From Rhodospirillaceae bacterium (GTDB lineage Bacteria > Pseudomonadota > Alphaproteobacteria > Dongiales > Dongiaceae), in the NCBI GenBank assembly GCA_008012315.1, contig SSEL01000021.1:1-62091 (forward strand): 62,091 nt of DNA, in the 5' to 3' direction. Positions 43,571-52,940 of this stretch are shown in pieces. The number at the start of each line of letters is the position of its first letter. The stretch's first letter is position 1. A program made the position numbers and the translations under genes. The notes beneath the pieces were generated by a model. That model was not told the DNA's origin and ran no database searches. It worked only from the letters and a program-made list of their open reading frames with translations.

Positions 43571-46150
43571 ATGAAGCGCCTCCCTCGCTCCGTCCCGGTT
43601 TTCCTTTTCATCATCGCGATCCTGGCGGCCCTGTCTGCCGGTTGGCCTGCGATGGCGCAACAGACAGCGCCTGCATCGAATGCCGCCGGCAGTCCAGCCA
43701 TGGCCAATTCCCTGACCCCGGACCAGGCGCGCCAGGCCCTTGAGATTCTGCAGGATGACGCCAAGCGGCATCAGCTCATCAATGTTCTGAAGACCATTGC
43801 CGCCACGGCGGGGACAACACAGGAGACACAAGCTCCGGCGCATCCTCCCGAACCGGCGCCGACATCGGCGCCGGCGACACCCGCGGATGCACCGGCAGAT
43901 GCGGCGGCGAGCGGCCCTTTGCCGGCCGACAGCCTGGGTGCTGAATTGATGGTGCAGGTGGCGGCTTGGCTGGATGATGTCGGCAACCAGATCGGCTCCA
44001 GTGCCCGATCGATCGCCGATTTTCCGCGCCTGTGGAGTTGGCTGCAGGGATTGGTGAACGATCCCGTCAAGCGGATGGCGCTGATGAATGTCGTCTGGCG
44101 GCTTGGCGTGATCTTCGGCTGTGCCTTGTTGGGTGAATGGGTGGTCCGTTGCCTGCTGCGCCGTCCGATATCCTCGATCGGGCGCCTGGTGACACCGGTC
44201 GATATCGCAGCACCCGATCCGGCCGAAACCGTGCCCAGCGATATCGATCCCGGCGATATCGAGCCTCATCTTCATGCGTCGGCCGTGGCGAAACCGGGCC
44301 GTGATCTCGCGCTCTTGCGCCGTCTGCCGCTGGTCTTCCTGCATTTCGTGCTCGACCTTGCCCCGGTTCTGATTTTCGCCATGATCGGTAATGCGATGTT
44401 GAGCACGTCGCTGGTCAACACCGCAGATGCGGCGCATACGATCCGGCTTGCCGGCGTCGCATTGATCAATGCCTATGTGCTGACGCGGTTGATTTCCTGC
44501 GTGGCCAAGCTGCTTGTCCAGCCCTCGCTGCCGGGTCTGCGGCTGTTGCCGGTGGCCGATGAAACCGGCGCTTATATCCAGATATGGGTTTTCAGGCTGA
44601 TGGCGACGGCCCTGTTCGGCATCGCCATTGCGGAAATCACCAGATTGTTCGGGCTCAGCTACAGCGGATATCTGACGCTGGTCAAGATCGTCTCGCTGAT
44701 CGTGCATATCTATCTGGTGATCATCATCCTGCAATGCCGCCGGCCGGTGGGCGATTGGCTCCGGGCGAAGCCGAAGCCGGATGGTACGGAGCGTAGGGGG
44801 CCGGTCGTCATCTTTCGGAACCAATTGGCCAATCTATGGCACTTCTTCGCCATTTTCCTGGTCCTGGCAAGCTGGGTTTCCTGGGCCATCGATCAGCGCC
44901 ACGGCTTTGCAAAGCTCATGCTGTTCTGCCTGGAAACGGCGGCGGTGCTCATTGTTGCCAGGCTGGTTGCCATGGTGGTCCTGGGTGCATTCGACCGGTT
45001 GTTCAAAATCGATATCGAACTGGAGCGCCGGTTTCCCGGCCTGAAAGACCGTAGCAACCGATATTATCCCCTGCTGCGCGGCGTAATCATGGCGGCGATC
45101 GGGGCGCTGATAATAATTGCGCTGCTGCAGGTCTGGGGCTTCGATGCCTTCGACTGGTTCGCGGGTGGCCAGATCGGCAGCCGTCTCGTTTCCGCCGTGA
45201 TCACCGTCGCCATCGCGGCGATCATTGCGGTGGGGGTCTGGGAGGGCGCCAATATCGCCATCGACCGGCATATGACCCGGCTGGACCGGCGGGGCGATTA
45301 TGCCCATGCGGCGCGGCTGCGCACCTTGGTGCCGATTCTGCGGACCGTGCTGCTGATCGTGGTGTCGGTGGTGGTGATCTTCACGCTGCTCAGCGAGATC
45401 GGCGTCAATATCGCGCCGCTGCTGGCCGGCGCCAGCATCATCGGCGTCGCCCTTGGTTTCGGTTCGCAGAAGCTGGTGCAGGATTTCATCACCGGCATCT
45501 TCCTGTTGCTGGAGAATGCGATGCAGGTGGGCGATTACGTGACCGCCTCCGGCCTCTCCGGCAAGGTGGAGAAACTGTCGATTCGCACCATCCGCCTGCG
45601 GGCCGGCGATGGCGCGGTGCATATCGTGCCCTTCAGCGCGGTCACCACGGTGACGAATGTCAATCGCGGCGTGGGCAATGCCTCGGTCAAGGTCACCGTC
45701 GATGCAAAGGAAGACACCGACAAGGTGGGCGAGGCCCTGAATCAGATCGCCCTGGAAATGCGCGCCGACGACAGTTTCAAATATGCGATGCGCAGCGATC
45801 TCCAGCTTTGGGGCGTCGACGATGTCGATGGCCATACGGCGACCATCGTCGGGCAGATCGTCTGCACCGATAGCGGCCGGTGGGGCGTGCAGCGGGAATT
45901 CAATCGCCGCCTGAAGAAGCGTTTCGCGGAGCTCGGCATTCGCCTGGCGGCACCGCTCCAGACCATCATCCTGCGCCACGAGGAAGAGAAGGAGGTGGTG
46001 GAGGAAGAGGCCGGCGAGGCGGTGGAGGAGATACAGAAGGAGGATATTGTCACGTCGGAGCCGGAAGAGCCGGCAGGCGAGGCAGACGAAAAAAGCTCGA
46101 CCTCGGTCCGCAATTCCCCGCCGCCAAGCGCCTTGGGGCATACGGAATAA
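43571..46150 (+). CDS. Large MscS-family mechanosensitive channel
   Basis: An 859-residue protein. A signal peptide (to about residue 30) precedes a periplasmic, Ala/Pro-rich N-terminal region and roughly ten or eleven membrane segments. The MscS pore module begins near residue 600, with pore helix GVNIAPLLAGASIIGVALGF and GSQKLVQDFITGIFLLLENA. The cytoplasmic beta domain follows (VGDYVTASGLSGKVEKLSIR). The C-terminus ends in a Glu-rich tail of about 60 residues. Size and layout fit the MscK/YbiO-like long MscS group, which opens under hypo-osmotic shock. The heme-linked cyclase gene follows on the same strand after 198 bases. Confidence 0.9.
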   Translation: MKRLPRSVPVFLFIIAILAALSAGWPAMAQQTAPASNAAGSPAMANSLTPDQARQALEILQDDAKRHQLINVLKTIAATAGTTQETQAPAHPPEPAPTSAPATPADAPADAAASGPLPADSLGAELMVQVAAWLDDVGNQIGSSARSIADFPRLWSWLQGLVNDPVKRMALMNVVWRLGVIFGCALLGEWVVRCLLRRPISSIGRLVTPVDIAAPDPAETVPSDIDPGDIEPHLHASAVAKPGRDLALLRRLPLVFLHFVLDLAPVLIFAMIGNAMLSTSLVNTADAAHTIRLAGVALINAYVLTRLISCVAKLLVQPSLPGLRLLPVADETGAYIQIWVFRLMATALFGIAIAEITRLFGLSYSGYLTLVKIVSLIVHIYLVIIILQCRRPVGDWLRAKPKPDGTERRGPVVIFRNQLANLWHFFAIFLVLASWVSWAIDQRHGFAKLMLFCLETAAVLIVARLVAMVVLGAFDRLFKIDIELERRFPGLKDRSNRYYPLLRGVIMAAIGALIIIALLQVWGFDAFDWFAGGQIGSRLVSAVITVAIAAIIAVGVWEGANIAIDRHMTRLDRRGDYAHAARLRTLVPILRTVLLIVVSVVVIFTLLSEIGVNIAPLLAGASIIGVALGFGSQKLVQDFITGIFLLLENAMQVGDYVTASGLSGKVEKLSIRTIRLRAGDGAVHIVPFSAVTTVTNVNRGVGNASVKVTVDAKEDTDKVGEALNQIALEMRADDSFKYAMRSDLQLWGVDDVDGHTATIVGQIVCTDSGRWGVQREFNRRLKKRFAELGIRLAAPLQTIILRHEEEKEVVEEEAGEAVEEIQKEDIVTSEPEEPAGEADEKSSTSVRNSPPPSALGHTE

Positions 46151-46348
46151 ATGACGCGCTTCAGCCGGGATTTATAGTCCTAAAGGGTCGCAGCATCTTG
46201 CCTGCCCACAGGCGGTGGTGCATGCTCTCTGCAAATCAAGCAAAAAAGAATCCGCCCGTCAGGCGAGGCCCGTCGATTTGCATGCGCGGCAGATGGCGCA
46301 TGAGCAAATCCGGGTATCAGAACGCTGCTTACAGGGAAGCTGCGCGTC

Positions 46349-47950
46349 ATGGCACAAAGCGATATGACCGTGCCCGGCAGGGCAATCCATCCGATCGGCG
46401 GCAGATTGCTGATGCTGCTGGTCCTGGTGATGCTGGCGGGGCTGCCGCTGGCGGTCTGGCTCGATATCAGCAGCTTGTCGAAAAGCATGCTGAAGCGGCA
46501 GTCGGAGGATCTCAGCTCGGTCATCAGCAGCATTCGCGCCTATTATGCCAATAACGTCATCACCCGGGTGCTGGCGGCGCCAGGTGATGTGAAGCCGGTG
46601 CATAATTATGAATCCGTCCCGGGCGGCATTCCGATCCCGGCGACACTCTCGCTGGAGCTCGGCCGCGTCATCCAGGAGAAGCAGGCCAACATCAACTATC
46701 GTTTCATTTCCGATCTGCCCTTCAAGGGACGGGCGCAGCATCCGATGGATGCGTTCGAGCAAAACGCTTTGGCGCGATTGCGGCAGAATCCGGAGCAGCA
46801 GATCGCCATGGTGGCCTGGTCCGGCTTCAGCAACACCTATCGCCTGGTGACGCCCATCGTCATGGGTGCCGCCTGCGTCAAATGCCATAACAGCGATCCG
46901 GACAGCCCGAAGACCGACTGGAAAGTGGGCGATGTGCGCGGCATTCAGGAGGTGAGCATCACCCAGCCTTTCGCGGCCAATATCTTTTCCTTCAAATATC
47001 TGCTGATTTACTTCTTCTGTGTCGGTGCAGCGGGGATCGGCTTCATCCTGATGCAACGCCGGCAGGCGGGGATCATCCAGGCCGTCAATCGCGAGCTGGA
47101 GGCGACGAACAATTTCCTAGCGACGATCTCGCTGAAGATCTCACGTTATCTCTCGCCGCAAATCTATAAGAGCATTTTCAGCGGCCAGCGGGATGTCATC
47201 ATCCACACCGAGCGCAAGCGCCTGACGATCTTCTTTTCCGACATCAAGGACTTCACCGCGACCACCGAACGCCTTCAGCCGGAGGCGCTGACCTCGATGC
47301 TAAACGAATACCTGACCGAGATGTCCGGTATCGCGCTGAAATATGGCGGCACGATCGACAAGTTCATCGGCGATGCGATCCTGGTCTTCTTCGGCGATCC
47401 CGAGACGCGAGGCCCGGCGGAGGATGCCAAGGCCTGCCTTTATATGGCGGTGGAGATGAGAAAGAGGCTGGCGGAACTGAAAGCCAAATGGCGGATTGAG
47501 GGCACCGAGCAGCCTTTCGTCGTCCGCATGGGTATCAATACGGGCTATTGCAATGTCGGCAATTTCGGCAGCAACGACCGGATGGATTACACGATCATCG
47601 GCGCCGAGGCTAATCTGGCAGCACGGCTGCAGACGGCGGCAGAGGCGGGGACCATTGTCATCAGCTACGAGACCTATGCTTTGGTGCAGGACATCGTCGT
47701 CGCCAGCCCCTTGCCGGCGATCACCATGAAAGGCATCCGGCGCGAGGTCATTCCCTATGCGGTGGAGGGCCTGCTGAGTAGCGCCGACCGCTCGCTGCAT
47801 GTGCTCAGCGAGCATATGAGCGGCCTCGATCTGCATCTCAACCTGGATCAAGTCGAAGCCAACGATACCGGCCGCGTCCGCACCGCGTTGCTGGATGCCT
47901 TGGCGGCGCTGGATCAGAAGCTGGCGAGACCGCCTTCGGCGGCGAGTTAG
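46349..47950 (+). CDS. Class III adenylate cyclase with periplasmic DUF3365 c-type heme sensor
   Basis: A 533-residue protein with a membrane helix at about 20-38, then a periplasmic DUF3365 (Tll0287-like) domain containing CVKCH at residues 176-180, a c-type heme site. A second helix lies at about 217-235. A short coiled region leads to the class III cyclase domain. Metal-binding Asp residues are in FSDIKDF and GDAILVFFGD; Lys in TIDKFIGDA and Asp in MDYTIIGAE favour ATP over GTP; NLAARLQ has the transition-state Arg. It should make cAMP in response to heme redox state or bound gas. The cytochrome assembly machinery is not in the window. Confidence 0.9.
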   Translation: MAQSDMTVPGRAIHPIGGRLLMLLVLVMLAGLPLAVWLDISSLSKSMLKRQSEDLSSVISSIRAYYANNVITRVLAAPGDVKPVHNYESVPGGIPIPATLSLELGRVIQEKQANINYRFISDLPFKGRAQHPMDAFEQNALARLRQNPEQQIAMVAWSGFSNTYRLVTPIVMGAACVKCHNSDPDSPKTDWKVGDVRGIQEVSITQPFAANIFSFKYLLIYFFCVGAAGIGFILMQRRQAGIIQAVNRELEATNNFLATISLKISRYLSPQIYKSIFSGQRDVIIHTERKRLTIFFSDIKDFTATTERLQPEALTSMLNEYLTEMSGIALKYGGTIDKFIGDAILVFFGDPETRGPAEDAKACLYMAVEMRKRLAELKAKWRIEGTEQPFVVRMGINTGYCNVGNFGSNDRMDYTIIGAEANLAARLQTAAEAGTIVISYETYALVQDIVVASPLPAITMKGIRREVIPYAVEGLLSSADRSLHVLSEHMSGLDLHLNLDQVEANDTGRVRTALLDALAALDQKLARPPSAAS

Positions 47951-47979
47951 GCGGGATAGCGGCGAGGCCGGCCTCTGCC

Positions 47980-48128
47980 GTGGACCCTCGGGTCGAGCCC
48001 GAGGGTGACAAACGAGAGTGTATCCGCGTAGTACGATACTCGGTGCATCATGTCATCGCCATTCGTTGCACAAAGCCCGCAACAAACCAGCTTGTCGCCC
48101 TCGGGCTTGACCGGAGGGGCCACCATGG
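47980..48128. repeat. Paired palindromic repeat
   Basis: The first unit has GTGGACCCTCGGGTCGAGCC and continues with CGAGGGTGACA. The second has CTTGTCGCCCTCGGGCTTGA, runs on with CCGGAGGGG and ends CCACCATGG. It is the same family as 11936-12127 with outward-facing order, as at 23937. It separates the convergent cyclase and ABC ATPase genes. Confidence 0.65.
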
Positions 48129-48166
48129 CGACTGACCAATGTTACTGCGTTTCCACCGGCCCATGA

Positions 48167-48970
48167 TCAGGCAACCGCGTGGACCTCGTCGCTGGCCTGT
48201 TGGCGCATCAGTTTCATGATGTCGCGTTCCAGTTCGGCATAGCCGTCGAGTTCGAGGACTTCCTCCTTGCGGCGCCATCTCTTGCCGAGCTTGAAAGCGG
48301 GGACGATATTGGCGGCGACAGTGCCGGGGTGGCGCGAGAGGAAGACGATGCGGTCGGCCATGTAGATCGCTTCTTCGATGTCATGGGTGACCATGAGGAT
48401 CGTCGTCTTGGTCTCCTCGGCGATGGAGATCATCAGCTCCTGCATATGCCAGCGGGTCTCGGCGTCGAGCGCGCCGAAGGGTTCGTCCATCAGCAGCATC
48501 TCAGGATCGTTGGCGAGGGTACGGGCGATGGCGACGCGCTGCTTCATACCGCCGGAAAGCTGCTTCGGATAGGCTTTGGCGAATTTCGAGAGATGGACGA
48601 GATCGAGGAAATGCTGGGCACGGCGGGCGCGTTCCGGCGCCGGCACGTGCTGCAGCCGCATGCCGTATTCGACATTCTGCTGTACGCTGAGCCAGTCGAA
48701 GCTGGTATAGGCCTGGAACACCATGCCACGGTCACGGCCGGGGCCCTCGATCTGGCGGCCATCGAGCGTGATGGTGCCGCTGCTGGGTTCCTCCAGGCCG
48801 GCCACCATGCGCAACACGGTGGATTTGCCGCAGCCCGAGGGACCGAGCAGCACGCAGATTTCGTTTTCCATCACCTCGAAGGAAACGCCGCGGATCGCTT
48901 CGATCTCCGTGCCGGCGCCGATCTGATAGCGCTTGCCGATTTCGCGCAGGGACAATTTGGGCGGGGTCAT
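48167..48970 (-). CDS. ABC transporter ATPase, nitrate/sulfonate/taurine type
   Basis: A 267-residue ATPase. Walker A is GPSGCGKST, the signature LSGGMKQRVAIAR and Walker B MLLMDEPFGALD, followed by the switch His in THDIEEA. The sequence belongs to the SsuB/TauB/NrtD group. It energises uptake through the permease encoded upstream, which it overlaps by four bases (ATGA). It is the last gene of the predicted guanidino-compound operon. Confidence 0.94.
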   Translation of the reverse strand: MTPPKLSLREIGKRYQIGAGTEIEAIRGVSFEVMENEICVLLGPSGCGKSTVLRMVAGLEEPSSGTITLDGRQIEGPGRDRGMVFQAYTSFDWLSVQQNVEYGMRLQHVPAPERARRAQHFLDLVHLSKFAKAYPKQLSGGMKQRVAIARTLANDPEMLLMDEPFGALDAETRWHMQELMISIAEETKTTILMVTHDIEEAIYMADRIVFLSRHPGTVAANIVPAFKLGKRWRRKEEVLELDGYAELERDIMKLMRQQASDEVHAVA

Positions 48971-49791
48971 CTTGCGCTCTCCTCGACATAGGGGAACATC
49001 AGGCGGTGCAGCCAGCGGAAGGCCATATCGCAGAGCAGGCCAAGGACACCGATGACGACGATGCCGGCCATGATCTCATCGGTATGCAGGAAGCGGCGGG
49101 CGCGCATCATCATGGCGCCGATGCCGTTGGTCGAGGCGACGATCTCGGCGATCACCAGATAGGTCCAGCTCACCGCCATCATCTGCCGCATGGCGACGAC
49201 GACATTGGGCAATACCGCGGGCACGATCACGGTCCAGAGGATCTGCTTGCGGTTGCCGCCAAGGGTCATCGAGGTCTCGACGAATTCCTGGCGCACCTGC
49301 TTGGTGTAATCCATCACCAGGGTGATCAGGAAGAACACCACGCCGATGAAGAGGAGGGCGAGCTTCGGTCCTTCGCCGGTGCCGAACCACATCAGCAGGA
49401 CGGGAATGAAAGAGGGCGCCGGCAGATAGCGCCAGGCCGCCATGAAGGGATTGAAGAAGGCTTCCAGCACGCGGAAGGTGCCCATGGCGATGCCGAGCGG
49501 GACGGCGACAAGGCAGGCCATGAGGAAGCTGACGGCGACGCGCAGCATGCTGGCGCCGATATCCATCAGGAAATCGGGGGTGGAGAGCAGGCCAGCCAGG
49601 GTCGACAGCACCTTGATCGGACTGGGCATCAGCAATTCAGTCACGAAGCCGGCTTTGACCGCCAGTTCCCAGACGATAAAAAAAGCGGCCCAGAGCGAGG
49701 CGCCGAGAATGACGGCATTCTTGCGGGAGATCGGCTTGCGGATCTCCAGCCAGCGCTTGGCGCGGGGTGTCGGCGGTGATTGATACTGCAT
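48967..49791 (-). CDS. ABC transporter permease, nitrate/sulfonate/taurine type
   Basis: A 274-residue inner-membrane permease with about six helices. The cytoplasmic EAA-like loop reads FVETSMTLGGNRKQILWTVI with VIVPAVLPNVVVAMRQ, the contact site for the ATPase. It belongs to the SsuC/TauC group. It lies between the two binding-protein genes and the ATPase gene, and one or both binding proteins should deliver substrate to it. Confidence 0.94.
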   Translation of the reverse strand: MQYQSPPTPRAKRWLEIRKPISRKNAVILGASLWAAFFIVWELAVKAGFVTELLMPSPIKVLSTLAGLLSTPDFLMDIGASMLRVAVSFLMACLVAVPLGIAMGTFRVLEAFFNPFMAAWRYLPAPSFIPVLLMWFGTGEGPKLALLFIGVVFFLITLVMDYTKQVRQEFVETSMTLGGNRKQILWTVIVPAVLPNVVVAMRQMMAVSWTYLVIAEIVASTNGIGAMMMRARRFLHTDEIMAGIVVIGVLGLLCDMAFRWLHRLMFPYVEESAR

Positions 49792-49896
49792 CAGCTATCA
49801 GCCTCGGTTGAGATGCGGCCGGCACCTGGGTACTAGCGTATCAGGGTGCCGGCCACGGTTACGCATGGTCAATAGGAACGGCTATCCCAGGAATCC

Positions 49897-50973
49897 TTAT
49901 CCCTGGTGATCGGTCATCGATTGACGGAAGCCGGATTTGGCAAGATCGCCCAACAGGCTGCAATCAATCGCCTGCTTCGGATCGATCTTGGTCTTCATCA
50001 GGCCGAGCTTCATCCACCAGTCGTTGATCGAGGCCATGGCGTCATAGACCTGACCGTTCTTCAGACCCAAGGGCGCATCGCCATCGAGCACGCCGCAAAG
50101 CCGCGCCGCCTCGTCGAAATCGAGGATATAGACGCCGCCTTTCAGCGACTTGCCGGTGGTGCCGACGACGCTCTGAACATCCTCGACCGGCCATTTCAGG
50201 AAATCGGCGATGATCTTGTTCACGCCCGCAGTATCCTCGTTCCAGGCCTTCACGGCGAGCCAGTGGTTCTTCAGGACATCGAGCGCCACCTGCCGGCGTT
50301 TCTCGATGAAGGTCTTGTTCATGAACATCACATCCATGAACATGCCGGTCTTCAGGATCTCCGGATCTGCCGTGGTCGCAACGCTATGGGCGCCCGGCAT
50401 GGCGCCGGTCAGTTTCGACAGCCAGGGTTCATAGAGATAGGAGCTGGCGAGATCGCCGGCGATCATCGGCCCTACCGCTTCATCTGCGTTGAGATTGACC
50501 CAGGTGACCTCATTCGGCTTGATCCCCTGACCGTCGAGCCAGACGCCCATCAGCAATTCACCGATGAAAGCCTGAGGGGCGGCGACCTTCTTGCCCTTCA
50601 GATCCTTGGTTTCGATCTTCGGCGCAAGGGCGATCTGGTCGACGCCGTAAGAGGGACTGGTCGGGGTCACATTGACCTCATTCGCACCTTGTTCCGCCGC
50701 GATGGGCGCGTAGTCGTTGGTGCAATAAAGAACGTCGATCTGCCCTGCCGCCAAGGCCGAATGGCCGCCGATCGGGTCCTCGAAATTGGTCAGCTCCACA
50801 TCGTAGTTCTTCAGCAGGCCCTTTTCCTTGGCGACTTCCTGCATGGTGTGGATCGGCCAGGAGACGCAGAGGCCGACCTTGACCTTTTCCGCCGCCATCG
50901 CCGAGCCGGCACCTGACAGGGCGATGGTAGATAGTGCGATGGCGGTGACCGCCATCATCTTACTCTTGAGCAT
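49897..50973 (-). CDS. ABC transporter substrate-binding protein (first of two paralogues)
   Basis: A 358-residue periplasmic binding protein of the NMT1/SsuA group. The signal peptide MLKSKMMAVTAIALSTIALS is cleaved near AMAA. The mature protein begins EKVKVGLCVSWPIHTMQEVA and carries GGHSALAAGQIDVLYCTNDY. It is closely similar along its whole length to the neighbouring protein at 51011, so the pair arose by tandem duplication. ATG 50973 follows GAGAGG. The ligand is presumably the guanidino compound handled by the enzymes upstream in the operon, but this is inference. Confidence 0.92.
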   Translation of the reverse strand: MLKSKMMAVTAIALSTIALSGAGSAMAAEKVKVGLCVSWPIHTMQEVAKEKGLLKNYDVELTNFEDPIGGHSALAAGQIDVLYCTNDYAPIAAEQGANEVNVTPTSPSYGVDQIALAPKIETKDLKGKKVAAPQAFIGELLMGVWLDGQGIKPNEVTWVNLNADEAVGPMIAGDLASSYLYEPWLSKLTGAMPGAHSVATTADPEILKTGMFMDVMFMNKTFIEKRRQVALDVLKNHWLAVKAWNEDTAGVNKIIADFLKWPVEDVQSVVGTTGKSLKGGVYILDFDEAARLCGVLDGDAPLGLKNGQVYDAMASINDWWMKLGLMKTKIDPKQAIDCSLLGDLAKSGFRQSMTDHQG

Positions 50974-51010
50974 AGATCCTCTCCCCATTTTTGTTTTGTT
51001 GGACCTGCTT

Positions 51011-52087
51011 TTATTGATGCTCCTGAATCGACTGGCGAAAGCCGGCCTTGACCAGATCGCCCATCAGGCTGCAATCCATCGCTTTCTTGGGATCGATGGT
51101 GGTCTTCATCAAACCGAGCTTCTGCCACCAGGTGTTGATCAGCGCCATGGCGTCATAGGCGGCGCCATTCTTCAGGCCGAGCGGACCGTCACCGTCCAGC
51201 ACGCCGCAGACGCGGGCCGCTTCATCGAAGTCGAAGATATAGACGCCGCCCTTGAGGTCCTTGCCATTGGTGCCGATGACGCCCTGGACATCCTCGATCG
51301 GCCATTTGAGATAATCGGCGAAGATCTGGTTCACGCCGGCCGTGTCGTCATGCCAGGCCTGGACGGCGAGGAAATGCGCCTTCAGCATATCCAGCGCCGC
51401 CTTGCGGTGCTTGGCGATAAAGGTCTTGTTCATATAGAGCACATCCATGAAGATGCCGGTCTTCAGGATGTCGGGATCGGCGGTATTGGCGACACTGCGC
51501 GCGCCGGGCTGGGCAGCGACCAGTTTCGAGAGCCAGGGTTCATAGACATAAGCGGCGGCGAGGTCGCCGGAGATCATCGGGCCGATGGCTTCATCGGCAT
51601 TGAGATTGACCCATTCGACATCGTCGGTCTTGATGCCCTGGCTGTCGAGCCAGACACCCATCAGCAACTGGCCGATATAGGCCTGCGGTGCGGAGATCTT
51701 CTTGCCCTTGAGGTCCTTGGGCTCGATCTTCGGCGCGAGCGCGATCTGATCGACACCGTAAGACGGGCTGGTATAGGTGACATTCACCTCATCGGTGTTC
51801 TGCTCGACGGCGATCGGCGAATAGTCGTTGGTGCAATAGAAGACATCGATCTGGCCGGCGGCCAGCGCCGAATGGCCGCCGACCGGATCCTCGAAGATCG
51901 TCTGCTGGATATCGTAATCAGGGGCGAGGTTCTTTTCCTTCACCACCTGATAGAAGGAATAGCCAGGCCAGGAGACGCAGATACCGACCTTGATGGTTTC
52001 TTTGGCCTGAGCCAGGCCGATTCCGGATAGCATAACGCCGGATAGCATTGCAGCGGCCGCGACCGCAGCCTTCGTCTTCGCAAACAT
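51011..52087 (-). CDS. ABC transporter substrate-binding protein (second paralogue)
   Basis: A 358-residue binding protein, paralogue of the previous one. The signal is MFAKTKAAVAAAAMLSGVML and the mature start KETIKVGICVSWPGYSFYQV. Shared blocks include GGHSALAAGQIDVFYCTNDY, NLNADEAIGPMISGDLAAAY and LDFDEAARLCGVLDGD/FDFDEAARVCGVLDGD. Differences cluster near residues 45-60, facing the likely ligand pocket, so the two may bind related but distinct ligands. It lies between SDR and binding-protein genes in the same operon. Confidence 0.92.
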   Translation of the reverse strand: MFAKTKAAVAAAAMLSGVMLSGIGLAQAKETIKVGICVSWPGYSFYQVVKEKNLAPDYDIQQTIFEDPVGGHSALAAGQIDVFYCTNDYSPIAVEQNTDEVNVTYTSPSYGVDQIALAPKIEPKDLKGKKISAPQAYIGQLLMGVWLDSQGIKTDDVEWVNLNADEAIGPMISGDLAAAYVYEPWLSKLVAAQPGARSVANTADPDILKTGIFMDVLYMNKTFIAKHRKAALDMLKAHFLAVQAWHDDTAGVNQIFADYLKWPIEDVQGVIGTNGKDLKGGVYIFDFDEAARVCGVLDGDGPLGLKNGAAYDAMALINTWWQKLGLMKTTIDPKKAMDCSLMGDLVKAGFRQSIQEHQ

Positions 52088-52159
52088 GAAGTCCTCCCAG
52101 TTTTATTCAGTCTTCAGTAAAGCTGTTCACTGTCATCGCTGTCGGGTCGTCTGCCCGAC

Positions 52160-52927
52160 TTACGGCATGATACTTCCGCCATTGGGGCCGAGGCCCTGGC
52201 CGGTGAAATAGCGGGCATTCGGTCCGGCCAGAAACGCGACCAAGGCGCCGATCTCGCTCGCATCGCCGAAACGGGCGAGCGGAATCTGCAATTCCTTCTC
52301 TCGCCATTCGGGACTCATATTCTCCGCATCCAGCATGGCCGTGTCGATCGGGCCCGGGCAGATTGCATTGACAAGAATGTTGGGTGCGAATTCCTTCGCC
52401 CAGCAGCGCATCAATCCCAGCACGCCGTGCTTCGAGGCGACATAGGATGAATATTGTTCCCGTCCGTAATAGGACATGTCCGAGGCGATCAGGATGACGC
52501 GGGCGGGATCCGCCTGTGTCGGTTTTGCGGCCGTCATGTGGCGCAAGGCTTCGCGTCCGACCAGGAAGGTGCCGCGCAGATTGATGCCGATGACCTTGTC
52601 GAATTCAGCGAGGCTGGTTTCCAGCAGCGGCTTTTCGTGGATGACGCCAGCGCAATGAACCAGGATGTCCAGCCGCCCGAAATGCTGCATGGCCCGGTCG
52701 AACAGAGTCGAGACCGAAGTCTCGTTGCGCACATCGGTCGGCAGGTCGATTGCCCGGCGGCCAGCCTGCTCGGCGATCTTGACCGTGGCCATGCTGTCCT
52801 GCAGATCGGCGCAGATGAGATCGGCGCCCTGTTGCGCCAGCGCGACGGCGCAGGCGGCGCCGATGCCGCGATGGGCACCGGTCACGAGCGCGGTCTTGCC
52901 GAGAAGCGGCTTTGTCGGATCGGTCAC
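52160..52927 (-). CDS. SDR-family oxidoreductase (operon copy 1)
   Basis: A 255-residue SDR with TGAHRGIG and the active site LIASDMSYYGREQYSSYVAS followed by K (Ser, Tyr-x3-Lys intact). The start is GTG 52927, because GGAGGTG lies five bases upstream; the longer reading to 53002 would overlap the preceding gene. It is 13 bases after its neighbour SDR and so translationally close. It may oxidise an alcohol produced from the transported compound. The substrate is unknown. Confidence 0.9.
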   Translation of the reverse strand: MTDPTKPLLGKTALVTGAHRGIGAACAVALAQQGADLICADLQDSMATVKIAEQAGRRAIDLPTDVRNETSVSTLFDRAMQHFGRLDILVHCAGVIHEKPLLETSLAEFDKVIGINLRGTFLVGREALRHMTAAKPTQADPARVILIASDMSYYGREQYSSYVASKHGVLGLMRCWAKEFAPNILVNAICPGPIDTAMLDAENMSPEWREKELQIPLARFGDASEIGALVAFLAGPNARYFTGQGLGPNGGSIMP

Positions 52928-52940
52928 GACATCACCTCCA

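Noticed and set aside
44834..46141. Minus-strand open frame opposite the MscS gene
   Set aside because: Antisense to the conserved pore module. His/Gln/Asp-rich composition without a family.
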